A stretch of DNA of 64,000 nucleotides from Roseovarius azorensis (GTDB taxonomy: Bacteria; Pseudomonadota; Alphaproteobacteria; Rhodobacterales; Rhodobacteraceae). How positions within the stretch are numbered: the first letter of the stretch is position 1; each line of letters begins with the position of its first letter. Location of the stretch: the NCBI RefSeq assembly GCF_900109455.1, contig NZ_FOAG01000007.1:146866-210865 (forward strand), written 5' to 3'. This document shows, piece after piece, positions 34,604 to 42,221 of the stretch. Position numbers and translations under genes: made by a program. The notes under the pieces were generated by a model, which saw nothing but the letters and a program-made list of their open reading frames with translations, was not told the origin of the DNA and did no database searches.

Positions 34604-35485
34604 ATGTCGCCAACTGTCATAACCAAAATCGTTTTGGCCATGTTCCTGTGGGCGGCGTGCTTTCCGCTGATCACTGTGGGGCTGCAATACGCGCCGCATC
34701 TGACTTTTGCGACAATGCGCGCAGTTCTGGCCGGAGCAACTTTGGTGGGTCTGGCCATGATTTTTCGCAGACCATTCCCGCGCGGTTGGCGCACGTGGTT
34801 GACCTTGGGGATCGTCGGGATTGGTGCGACAAGTTTGGGATTTCTGGGCATGTTTCATGCAGCAGAATTCGTATCTCCGGGCCTCGCCTCGGTCATCGCA
34901 AACGCTCAGCCGCTGCTGGCCGCGATACTGGGTGTTGCATGGCTTGGCGAAAGGCTGCCGAAGGTCGGTTGGGTCGGTCTACTGATTGGATTCATGGGAA
35001 TCCTCGTGATCGCGCTGCCGCAATTGCTTAATGGAGGGCAAGAGGGGTCGGCCATCGGCTTCGCCTATATCGTTCTGGCTGCAGTGGGGGTGACCGTCAG
35101 CAACGTGGCGATCAAATCCATCGCGGGCGAAGTGGACGGTCTTTTTGCAATGGGGTTACAGTTGTTTATCGGTAGCGTGCCCCTCGCGATCGCATCCTTC
35201 GCGCTGGAGGATCAGGGCGCCATTCAATGGAACGCGGTATTCGCGGCATCTCTACTGGGGCTGGCACTGTTCGGCTCAGCGCTGGTGTACTGGCTCTGGT
35301 TTTCCGTGCTGGAGGACGTTGAGCTGAACCGGGCGATTGTGTTCAGCTTTCTTGTGCCGATCTTCGGTCTTTCAATTGGCGCCTTGTTTTTTGGGGAACT
35401 TCTGTCCGTAGTTCAATTTTCCGGCATTGCTCTGGTCATTTTGGGCATTGTGTTCGTCAACCTGAAGGGCAGACCACAAGGTTAA
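34604..35485 (+). CDS. EamA/DMT-family transporter
   Basis: A 293-residue protein with ten membrane helices in two EamA repeats (LVLAMFLWAACFPLI... TFATMRAVLAG and VSNVAIKSIAGE... LNRAIVFSFLVPIFGLSIGALFFGE). The family exports amino acids or small metabolites. The start at 34604 follows GGAAA and gives a normal N-terminus; the in-frame upstream extension is not plausible. It is behind ECF-type promoter B. The substrate is unknown. The 244 bp after it hold no gene I can support. Confidence 0.88.
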   Translation: MSPTVITKIVLAMFLWAACFPLITVGLQYAPHLTFATMRAVLAGATLVGLAMIFRRPFPRGWRTWLTLGIVGIGATSLGFLGMFHAAEFVSPGLASVIANAQPLLAAILGVAWLGERLPKVGWVGLLIGFMGILVIALPQLLNGGQEGSAIGFAYIVLAAVGVTVSNVAIKSIAGEVDGLFAMGLQLFIGSVPLAIASFALEDQGAIQWNAVFAASLLGLALFGSALVYWLWFSVLEDVELNRAIVFSFLVPIFGLSIGALFFGELLSVVQFSGIALVILGIVFVNLKGRPQG

Positions 35486-35729
35486 TGCCGCCACGCCGAA
35501 AGGAATTTTGAAACTAGAACGATGCACTGCGACAAGTTGGCCATCGCCGTCATCGTCGAAAGCCAGCTCGCCGCAAACGGACAGAAAACACATGTCTTCC
35601 AGATCGGCGCGTCTGGCGAAGAAGCACTTGATTCATGTCAACGCTCACCCGCATTGAAAATGCAAGATGCAACAATCAGACCATTATTGTGCTTGAAAGC
35701 GCAAAATACGCGGAAAGGGCAGGGACGTC

Positions 35730-36356
35730 ATGGCAGCGCAAGACAGTCGTAAATCGCAGGGGCACGACGCTTCGACGGAACGTGCTTTGCTGGACGGACG
35801 TGGCGCCTTTCTGGGGTTTCTGGTCAAACGGCTTGGCAACCGCGCAGAAGCAGAGGATGTGCTGCAAGACTTCTCCGTCCGTGTGCTTACGCGCAAGGAT
35901 CAACTCCGAGACGTCGATCGAATGGATGCCTGGCTGTATGCAATCCTGCGGTCTACGTTGAACGATCACTACCGTAAAGGGACCCGGCGTAGCCGACTGG
36001 CAGCGGCGGCGGCGCGCGAACCCGAAGAATGGATTCCCGATGCGCCGACGCAGATGGCGCGGCTGTGCACCTGCCATGGCGGGCTGATTTCCGAACTGCG
36101 CCCGGTCGACGCCGAATTGATCCGACGCATCGATTTCGGCGAAGAGGGTCGCGAAAGCGTGGCAGCCGATCTGGGACTTAACCGCAACGCACTTGGTGTC
36201 CGGCTCCACAGGGCACGCACCGCCTTGCGAGAGGCGCTGACGAAGCATTGCGGCGCATGCTGCCGAGAGGACCGCGACGATTGTTATTGTCCGCCTGAGG
36301 GCTGCGAGAACGGCGAGCACGAGACCGACTGCGAGGAAGAGGGGCAAGTATCTTGA
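35730..36356 (+). CDS. ECF sigma factor with Cys-rich tail (copy 2)
   Basis: A 208-residue factor closely related to the one at 21826: the segment ALLDGRGAFLGFLVKRLGNR is identical and most of regions 2 and 4 match. The linker has C113-T-C115. The tail is longer: C174, C177, C178, C185, C187, then C192 and C201 with acidic residues. No anti-sigma gene is adjacent. It lies just before ECF-type promoter C and probably recognises it, or shares targets with copy 1. A CorE-like metal-sensing role is inferred from the tail. Confidence 0.9.
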   Translation: MAAQDSRKSQGHDASTERALLDGRGAFLGFLVKRLGNRAEAEDVLQDFSVRVLTRKDQLRDVDRMDAWLYAILRSTLNDHYRKGTRRSRLAAAAAREPEEWIPDAPTQMARLCTCHGGLISELRPVDAELIRRIDFGEEGRESVAADLGLNRNALGVRLHRARTALREALTKHCGACCREDRDDCYCPPEGCENGEHETDCEEEGQVS

Positions 36357-36374
36357 TCGCAGCGAAGTCGGATC

Positions 36375-36401
36375 TGTAACGATTTCCACCACCCAGCGTC
36401 T
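36375..36401 (+). promoter_or_regulatory. ECF-type promoter C (DUF3141 operon)
   Basis: TGTAACGAT (36375-36383), 13 bp, CGTCT (36397-36401). The -35 block is identical to promoter A over nine bases. It lies directly after the second sigma factor gene and 47 bp before the next gene. Confidence 0.72.
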
Positions 36402-36448
36402 TTTTCTGTGAGCGTACCTGAAGGCACAACCACAGGAGATGATAAACC

Positions 36449-36781
36449 ATGCCGCGGACTACGTTGGATTGGAACTCAGGGGTCCCCCGTCAGCCATCAT
36501 CCGATGACGATCTTCGCGACTTTTTTGCGCGGATGACCTGCGCATATGCTGAGACCTCCGCGTACGCAGATGCCCCGATGGCGCGGGCGTTGTTCCAGCG
36601 TGTCGAAGGGATGAAACAACCTCCTGAACTTGCAGCGCGGGCGTTGAGCATCGGGTTTGGTGATGCGGCCTATCTTCTTGCTGGCCTGCGCAAGGATCTG
36701 GCGCAGGATCTCGTGCACGTGATGCTCGCTGGACGATCCTCCATTGAGACTACCAATCAGAAGGAACCCGATGATGAATAA
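36449..36781 (+). CDS. Hypothetical protein
   Basis: A 110-residue soluble protein with no motif I recognise. It is predicted largely helical, with EGMKQPPELAARALSIGFGDAAYLLAGLRKDLAQDL in the second half. A good ribosome site (CAGGAGAT) precedes it, and it overlaps the DUF3141 gene by 8 bp, so the two are likely partners. Phasin-like helical proteins are common near polyhydroxyalkanoate genes, but I see no clear phasin signature. Confidence 0.7.
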   Translation: MPRTTLDWNSGVPRQPSSDDDLRDFFARMTCAYAETSAYADAPMARALFQRVEGMKQPPELAARALSIGFGDAAYLLAGLRKDLAQDLVHVMLAGRSSIETTNQKEPDDE

Positions 36782-38540
36782 GAGCTTGCGGCTTGCGACC
36801 ATGGCGCGGGAGCAACCCCCTACAGCTGCCTCCGATGTCGCGAGGACAGGCGTTCACATTCCCTATGCTCAAGACGCCTTCGAACGCTGGGTGCTGTTCC
36901 TCGATACGCTGCGCGAACGCGCCGATAACATGATCGCGCATGAGCGGCAGGGCATGCCGCCGCTGCTGGATTTCGACTATGAGCTTGTGCGCGACACGCG
37001 CAAATTCGAACGACCGGCCAACTACGCTCTGCTCAGGATCACGCGGGTCGGAGACGATTGCTGGGACGATTGCGTTGACGCGGCGAAGCCGCCGGTGATC
37101 ATCATTGATCCGCGCGCCGGGCACGGGCCGGGCATCGGCGGGTTCAAGCGCGACAGCGAGGTCGGGATGGCGATGCACGAGGGCCATCCGGTCTATTTCG
37201 TGATCTTCTTTCCAGAGCCTATGCCGGGTCAGACGCTGGCCGACGTTCACTATGCACTGCGCGATTTCGTCTCAGAGGTCGCGCGCCGTCACCCGGATAA
37301 AGCGCCCGTGCTTTACGGCAATTGTCAGGCCGGTTGGGCGGCCACGCTGCTGGCGGCGGATTGCGAGGGTCTGACCGGGCCCGTGGTGCTGAATGGCTCG
37401 CCGCTCAGCTATTGGTCGGGCGAGGCGGCAAGCAGCCCGATGCGGATGATGGGAGCGCTGTCGGGCGGGGCATGGGCCGCGCATATGATCTCCGATCTGG
37501 GCGACGGTCGTTTCGACGGGGCATGGCTGGCGCAAAACTTCGAGAACCTGCAACCCGAGAAAGCCATCTGGGACAAATACGCGACCCTCTTTGCCCGTGC
37601 CGACACCGAACGCGAACGGTTCTTGGAATTCGAACGCTGGTGGAATGGCTACTTTACGCTCAGCCGCGAGGAAATCCTCGGCATCACGCAAAACCTGTTC
37701 ATCGGCAACCGGCTGGAGCAGGGCGAGATGCAACTGGACGCGCATTGCACCGTTGACCTCAAGCGGATCAGCAATCCGCTCATCATCTTTGCCTCGGAGG
37801 GCGACAACATCACGCCGCCCGAACAGGCAATGGGGTGGATCGCCAAGCTCTATCCCGACACCGATGCGCTCAAGGCAGCCGGGCAGCGCATCGTCTACAT
37901 GACGCACCCGCATGTCGGCCACCTTGGCATCTTTGTCTCGGGGTCCATCGCGAAGCTTCAGCATCGGGCGATCCTGGAAAGCCTGGACGAGGTCGAGGCG
38001 CTGGCACCGGGGCTTTACGAGATGTTGATCGACAATCCGTCGGGCGACCCGGACTGCGAGAGCGGCGATTTCGCGGTGCGGTTCGAGCCGCGCGAGGTCG
38101 ACGATCTGGGCATTGCGTCGGACGATGCAGCCTTGGAACAGGTGGCGCAGATATCGCGGATCAACGAGGCGGCCTATTCGACTTTCGTGAGCCCGTGGCT
38201 GCGGGCCGCGACCAGCCCGGCCAGCGCCGAGGCGCTGCGCGCCCTGCATCCCATGCGGTGGACCAGGACGATGTTTTCCGAACGGGTGAACCCATGGATG
38301 GCGCTGGTCAAATCCACCGCCGAGACACTGCGCGAGACGCGCGACCCTTTGCCGGGAAACCACCCCGCGATTGTCACCGAACGCGCGCTGTCGGCGCGCA
38401 CCGGCGAGGTTCTGGGCGCATGGCGCAAGGGGCGCGATGCATGGATCACCCATGTCTTCGGCGTGATGTTCGGCACTTTCCCCATCATCACCTCACCTGC
38501 ACGGGCGAACCATCCGGACGCCGCATCAAACAAGGAGTGA
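36774..38540 (+). CDS. DUF3141 alpha/beta hydrolase (PHA-synthase-like)
   Basis: A 588-residue protein of the DUF3141 family (RTGVHIPYAQDAFERWVLFLDTLRERADN, YFVIFFPEPMPGQTL). It carries YGNCQAGWA, a lipase box with Cys as nucleophile like that of PhaC polyhydroxyalkanoate synthases, and a late HPHVGHLG with the likely catalytic His. It may polymerise or hydrolyse hydroxyacyl thioesters, but no activity is proven for the family. The start ATG 36774 overlaps the previous stop; 36771 is equally possible. It is followed 6 bp later by a small DUF2933-type gene. Confidence 0.88.
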   Translation: MNKSLRLATMAREQPPTAASDVARTGVHIPYAQDAFERWVLFLDTLRERADNMIAHERQGMPPLLDFDYELVRDTRKFERPANYALLRITRVGDDCWDDCVDAAKPPVIIIDPRAGHGPGIGGFKRDSEVGMAMHEGHPVYFVIFFPEPMPGQTLADVHYALRDFVSEVARRHPDKAPVLYGNCQAGWAATLLAADCEGLTGPVVLNGSPLSYWSGEAASSPMRMMGALSGGAWAAHMISDLGDGRFDGAWLAQNFENLQPEKAIWDKYATLFARADTERERFLEFERWWNGYFTLSREEILGITQNLFIGNRLEQGEMQLDAHCTVDLKRISNPLIIFASEGDNITPPEQAMGWIAKLYPDTDALKAAGQRIVYMTHPHVGHLGIFVSGSIAKLQHRAILESLDEVEALAPGLYEMLIDNPSGDPDCESGDFAVRFEPREVDDLGIASDDAALEQVAQISRINEAAYSTFVSPWLRAATSPASAEALRALHPMRWTRTMFSERVNPWMALVKSTAETLRETRDPLPGNHPAIVTERALSARTGEVLGAWRKGRDAWITHVFGVMFGTFPIITSPARANHPDAASNKE

Positions 38541-38546
38541 CCGAAT

Positions 38547-38726
38547 ATGGAATGGCTTTCTGAGAACTGGGTCTTGGTTCTCCTCTTCGGCGGAATGGCC
38601 GCGATGCACCTTTTCGGGCTCGGTCATGGCGGACACAAAGATGGCAAGACGAGCAGAAGTCATAGTGCGTATGAGAAGAAGACGGCCGCGTCTTCCGATA
38701 CCAAGGCAGCATCCGAAGATGCCTGA
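38547..38726 (+). CDS. Very small DUF2933-like membrane peptide
   Basis: A 59-residue peptide with one hydrophobic helix (7-25, LVLLFGGMAAMHLFGLG), then HGGHKDG and a Ser/Lys/Ala tail. The HLF..GHGGH ending resembles DUF2933. The RBS CAAGGAGTGA is good, and its stop overlaps the start of the next gene. It may bind metal at the membrane surface. Confidence 0.7.
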   Translation: MEWLSENWVLVLLFGGMAAMHLFGLGHGGHKDGKTSRSHSAYEKKTAASSDTKAASEDA

Positions 38727-39564
38727 CTTCGACGACTGCTGCGATCCTGCGGAACTGCTTGATCTGTCCGGCCGGAAGGGCCTGGTCGTCGGCATCGCGA
38801 ATGATCGCAGCCTTGCCTGGCCCGCCGCCCTGCATTTTCGCCAAGCGGGTGCGGAGTTGGCCATCACTTATGTCAATGAGCGAACCAAACCACATGTGGC
38901 ACCATTGGCCGCACGGCTCGAAGCGCCGATTATCCTACCCTGCAATGTGAATGCTCCGCACGAACTTGACGCTGTCTTCGACGCAATTGCGTATCGCTGG
39001 GGAAAGCTGGACTTCATCCTTCATGCCGTGGGCAGTGTGCCGCCCGGCGATCTTCGTGGTCGGCTGACCGATTGCTCGGCCGAAGGGTTCGCCCAAGCGA
39101 TGAACGTGTCGGTACATTCTCTTATCCGGATGGCGCATCTGGCCGAACCACAGATGAGCGGTGGAGGCAGCCTGATCACGCTGAGTTATCTCGGTGGCGA
39201 ACGTGTGGTGGAGAACTACAACGTGATGGGGCCGGTGAAGGCGGCTCTCGAAGCTACGGTGCGTTATCTGGCGCACGAACTCGGCCCATCGAACATCCGC
39301 GTGAACGCAGTTTCGGCAGGGCCGGTGCTGACTCGCGCGGCATCGGGATTGACCGGTTTTGCGGGACTTCTGGACGCGACCGCGCGTGCCGCACCCCTGC
39401 AGCGCAACATCGAGGCCGACGAGGTGGGCCGAGCCGCCTTGCTGTTCGCCAGTGACTATACAAGCGGCATCACGGGCGAGGTACTGCATGTCGATGCGGG
39501 CGTTCATATCGAAAGCCCTGTCTTTGCTGCCCCGTTGAACGCCAAATCGGAGAATTCACGATGA
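38719..39564 (+). CDS. fabI: Enoyl-ACP reductase (FabI-like)
   Basis: A 281-residue SDR-superfamily protein with FabI features: [14 protein letters not shown], and the catalytic [31 protein letters not shown] (Tyr-x6-Lys), plus [11 protein letters not shown]. It would reduce enoyl thioesters with NAD(P)H. ATG 38719 is preferred over 38626 as it removes an Arg-rich extension and overlaps the preceding stop. It is probably an accessory copy next to the PHA-synthase-like gene. Confidence 0.88.
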   Translation: MPDFDDCCDPAELLDLSGRKGLVVGIANDRSLAWPAALHFRQAGAELAITYVNERTKPHVAPLAARLEAPIILPCNVNAPHELDAVFDAIAYRWGKLDFILHAVGSVPPGDLRGRLTDCSAEGFAQAMNVSVHSLIRMAHLAEPQMSGGGSLITLSYLGGERVVENYNVMGPVKAALEATVRYLAHELGPSNIRVNAVSAGPVLTRAASGLTGFAGLLDATARAAPLQRNIEADEVGRAALLFASDYTSGITGEVLHVDAGVHIESPVFAAPLNAKSENSR

Positions 39565-40160
39565 GCCAGATCAGAGACCATACTGACCAACTGCCCGAAA
39601 CAGAGCGGCGCGATTTCTTGTATTATGCAACCGCGTCGGCCGGTGCCGTTGCCACCGGCGCCGCAGTCTGGCCGTTGATCGATTCGATGAACCCCTCTGC
39701 CGACGTGACCGCCTCCGGTACGGTCAGGGTCGATCTTTCCGGCGTCGAACCGGGCCAACGCATTACCGTCAAGTGGAGGGGCCGCCCGGTCTTCGTCTGG
39801 CGCCGGTCTCTAGCGGCTATCGAGGCTGCCCGCGCTGTCGAAATCGGCGACCTTGTCGACCCCGTCGATAGCGGGCGCGAAAACCCGAACCTGACCGGCG
39901 AGGTGCCCGCGCGCGACGAAAACCGCACGGCGGATGCGTCTGGTGAATGGCTGATCGTCATCGGTGTCTGCACCCATCTCGGCTGTATTCCCTTGGGCCA
40001 GGATGGGTCGGCGGTGGGCGAGTTCGGCGGTTGGTTCTGCCCGTGCCACGGATCGCATTACGACACTTCGGGGCGGATCCGGAAGGGGCCGGCGCCACGC
40101 AACCTCGATATACCGCCCTACACCCTAGGCGATGACCTGCAACTCGTCATCGGCACCTGA
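39561..40160 (+). CDS. petA: Rieske iron-sulfur protein of the bc1 type (orphan)
   Basis: A 199-residue protein with a membrane anchor (about 24-42), then the 2Fe-2S domain with VCTHLGC and CPCHGSHYD, as in the cytochrome bc1 Rieske subunit. The length is normal (~190). Cytochrome b and c1 genes are not adjacent, so it is a second Rieske subunit that could exchange into the chromosomal complex. It overlaps fabI by 4 bp. The cluster lies on the periplasmic face, where copper can displace iron, so a spare subunit is plausible. Confidence 0.93.
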   Translation: MSQIRDHTDQLPETERRDFLYYATASAGAVATGAAVWPLIDSMNPSADVTASGTVRVDLSGVEPGQRITVKWRGRPVFVWRRSLAAIEAARAVEIGDLVDPVDSGRENPNLTGEVPARDENRTADASGEWLIVIGVCTHLGCIPLGQDGSAVGEFGGWFCPCHGSHYDTSGRIRKGPAPRNLDIPPYTLGDDLQLVIGT

Positions 40161-40199
40161 CCGAGAAATCGTCCAATAGTCCAAGAAGGAGACCATGAC

Positions 40200-40895
40200 A
40201 TGCAAGCCAAGGATATCATGACAACATCCGTGATCACGGTCCCGCTGGAAGGACAAATCGAGGACGCGGTGCGCCTGATGCTCGACCACCACGTAAGCGC
40301 TCTGCCCGTCGTTGACGCAGAGGGCGGCCTCAAGGGACTTATCAGCGAAGGCGATCTCATGCGGCGTGTTCGCGAGTCCGACGGCCCGCGCCGGTCGTGG
40401 TGGCTTGAGCTGCTGGACGGGGCACGCGGCTCCGCTCAGGATTTCATCGAGCTCAAAAGCGATCGTGTCAAGGACGTGATGACCCGCGATATCGTTTCGG
40501 TCGAAGAGGATTCCAATGTCGCCGCGATCGCGCGTCTTCTGGAAAAGCACCGGATCAAGCGAGTGCCGGTGGTGCGATCCGATAAAGTGGTCGGCATTGT
40601 CAGCCGGGCGAACCTGCTTCATGCGCTGTCGGCGCTTCAGGACAAGGCGCTGCCTGAGCCGTCGGACGACGACCGCGTGCTGCGTGCGAAGATTGACGAG
40701 GCTCTGAAAGAAGTGCCCGGTGCAGCGGTCAACCTGATCAACTACACGGTGGAAAACGGGAATGTCGCCGTCTGGGGTGTCGCCGACAGCGATTTCGAGG
40801 AGAATGCAATTCGCGTCGCCGTCGAAAACGTGCCCGGTGTCGGGATGGTGGATGTCAACATGGGCCGACTGCCGGCCTGGGCCTACGGGATCTGA
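40200..40895 (+). CDS. CBS-pair and BON domain protein
   Basis: A 231-residue cytoplasmic protein: two CBS motifs (DIMTTSVITVPLEGQIEDAVRLML..., VKDVMTRDIVSVEEDSNVAAIARLL...) and a C-terminal BON-like domain (VENGNVAVWGVADSDFEENAIRVAVENVPGV). CBS pairs sense adenine nucleotides; BON domains bind membranes or lipids. It is common in low-oxygen stress clusters of proteobacteria. Its target is unknown; the AMP-phosphorylase encoded nearby makes adenylate sensing plausible. Confidence 0.92.
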   Translation: MQAKDIMTTSVITVPLEGQIEDAVRLMLDHHVSALPVVDAEGGLKGLISEGDLMRRVRESDGPRRSWWLELLDGARGSAQDFIELKSDRVKDVMTRDIVSVEEDSNVAAIARLLEKHRIKRVPVVRSDKVVGIVSRANLLHALSALQDKALPEPSDDDRVLRAKIDEALKEVPGAAVNLINYTVENGNVAVWGVADSDFEENAIRVAVENVPGVGMVDVNMGRLPAWAYGI

Positions 40896-40939
40896 CCACC
40901 GTCGCCCGAAGCAAAGCTCCGGGCAAGATGAAGCTCACG

Positions 40940-41425
40940 TTACTCAGGGCGGCGATTGCTTCGCGAAGGATCATTCAACGACGAAAGTCGATTGAGATAC
41001 CATAGCACCAGGCTTGGTATGATCAGCCATTGCAGAAACGGTGAAAGACCTGTGCCAAAGAGCGGCAGTCGCGGCATGTCCGGTGCGTAGGTCCAGCGGT
41101 CTAGGATTTCGGTGCTAAGAAATTCGAAGCCGATCGTGATGGCAAGCCCGGTTGAGAGATAAACCGCCACCGGAACCACCGCGGGATGCGCCGCCCAATC
41201 CCGGCCGCGACCGGCAACAGAGGCGGCCCAAAAGGCCGCAAGTGCAATGCCGAGATCGCCCAAGGTTGCTTTCAGGCAGATAAGGATGCCGGGGATATGG
41301 CCTTTGTCGGTTAGGCTCGAAAACAGAGGCGCCTGCAACAGCTCCCATGTGAAATGACCCATGAACGACAGGACGAGCAGATCCAGTTCCGCGGGGATAG
41401 GTCGATTTGGTAGTCGTGTCGGCAC
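40940..41425 (-). CDS. Four-helix membrane protein, paralogue of 59963
   Basis: A 161-residue protein starting at a GTG with AGGGAGA 8 bp upstream; the in-frame extension to 41602 lacks a good start. It has about four helices with polar residues in the membrane: LSFMGHFTWELLQAPL, LGDLGIAL, ITIGFEFLSTEIL, GLSPFLQWLIIPSLVLWYL. The same scaffold (GHLIWEMAHIPL, GDLLI, FSEWLN, GLTPLLQWIIVPTLAYW) is in the protein at 59963 inside the Sco/PCuAC operon. The family is unknown to me. Confidence 0.75.
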   Translation of the reverse strand: MPTRLPNRPIPAELDLLVLSFMGHFTWELLQAPLFSSLTDKGHIPGILICLKATLGDLGIALAAFWAASVAGRGRDWAAHPAVVPVAVYLSTGLAITIGFEFLSTEILDRWTYAPDMPRLPLFGTGLSPFLQWLIIPSLVLWYLNRLSSLNDPSRSNRRPE

Positions 41426-41516
41426 CGTCTTCTCCCTCGAACTATGTGCTCGCCTGTCTCCGGTCGACATATCCAAAAGCTCCGTCACCAGGACAGCTTG
41501 GCGGATTTCCAATTCC

Positions 41517-41543
41517 TGTAATGCTTTTCGTCCGTGAACGTCT
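41517..41543 (+). promoter_or_regulatory. ECF-type promoter D (Cys-peptide operon)
   Basis: TGTAATGCT, 13 bp, CGTCT (41539-41543) followed by AC. It lies 31 bp upstream of the Cys-rich peptide gene, a normal leader length, and heads the run to the PRPP synthetase gene. Confidence 0.68.
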
Positions 41544-41574
41544 ACTGGATGAAGGCAAACAAAAGGAGGCCCAA

Positions 41575-41742
41575 ATGGACACCCATTCAACTTCTCAGAC
41601 ACAAGATACGGTCACGCAGAAACCGACGGGATGTTGCGGTGGCAAGGTCGGCGCGCATCCGCAAGCCAAGGTCGAACCGCGCGTTGCGGAGATCGCCGAA
41701 GTCAAACCGGCCAAGTCCGGCTGCTGCTGCGGCCAGAACTGA
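41575..41742 (+). CDS. Small Cys-rich metal-binding peptide
   Basis: A 55-residue soluble peptide with Thr/Gln-rich start, CCGG in the first third and CCCGQ at the very end; five Cys in all and one His. A perfect ribosome site (AAAAGGAGG) and the upstream ECF-type promoter support expression. The double Cys clusters at both ends could chelate Cu(I) like a minimal metallothionein. There is no family I can name. Confidence 0.75.
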   Translation: MDTHSTSQTQDTVTQKPTGCCGGKVGAHPQAKVEPRVAEIAEVKPAKSGCCCGQN

Positions 41743-41855
41743 GGCGATCCCTCGCAGGATGGGCGTCTTGCGCCAGTCGCGACCATCCTGAGCCGGTGCC
41801 ATCCAGCAGGAGTGTTCGTGCATCCAGTTGATCATCGACAAGAAAGGAGCAAGCC

Positions 41856-42221
41856 ATGATGCCCATCATCTATTTCACCACAGTCGCGGCGATCCTTTTC
41901 CTGGCCCTGCGCATGATGTGCGGGGCCTGCGTAATGGGCGGGAATACCGAGACAGGGCGTGCGCATCTGCCCATCATGCCACTGGGTTGGGCGCTGAGCC
42001 TGTTTCTGGCGCTGACATACGTGGTTTGCGTCGTGTTCGATCTGATCTTCCCCGGCTACGCGATGTACGAGGTCTGGTCCGGACTGCTACCGGGCTTCAT
42101 CTGGCTGACCCCGGTGGGCTTCATCATCGGCCTGGTCGAAAGCTTTCTGTATGGCTGGTACGCCGCGCTGATCTTTGGCGGCCTGTTCAACGCCATCTCG
42201 GGCAGGGGAGCAGAGGCATGA
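41856..42221 (+). CDS. DUF5676 membrane protein
   Basis: A 121-residue protein with three helices matching DUF5676 (LPLGWALSLFLALTYVVCVVFDLIFPGYAMYEVW, LPGFIWLT, GLVESFLYGWYAALIFGGLFN). MMCGACVM in the first helix adds two Cys and several Met. The function is unknown; members lie next to copper or mercury genes. The stop overlaps the metallo-beta-lactamase start (ATGA). RBS AAAGGAGC. The 113 bp before it carry no ECF or CueR element I recognise. Confidence 0.85.
   Translation: MMPIIYFTTVAAILFLALRMMCGACVMGGNTETGRAHLPIMPLGWALSLFLALTYVVCVVFDLIFPGYAMYEVWSGLLPGFIWLTPVGFIIGLVESFLYGWYAALIFGGLFNAISGRGAEA

Noticed and set aside
35486..35729. Possible small gene before the second sigma factor (frame from 35522)
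   Set aside because: No ribosome site or motif; it crosses into the sigma gene in another frame.
41828..42217. Upstream part of a 590-codon open frame leading into the metallo-beta-lactamase
   Set aside because: It lies over DUF5676 in another frame and has no family similarity; the true start at 42218 overlaps the DUF5676 stop and begins with the conserved LRFLGAAGTVTGS strand.
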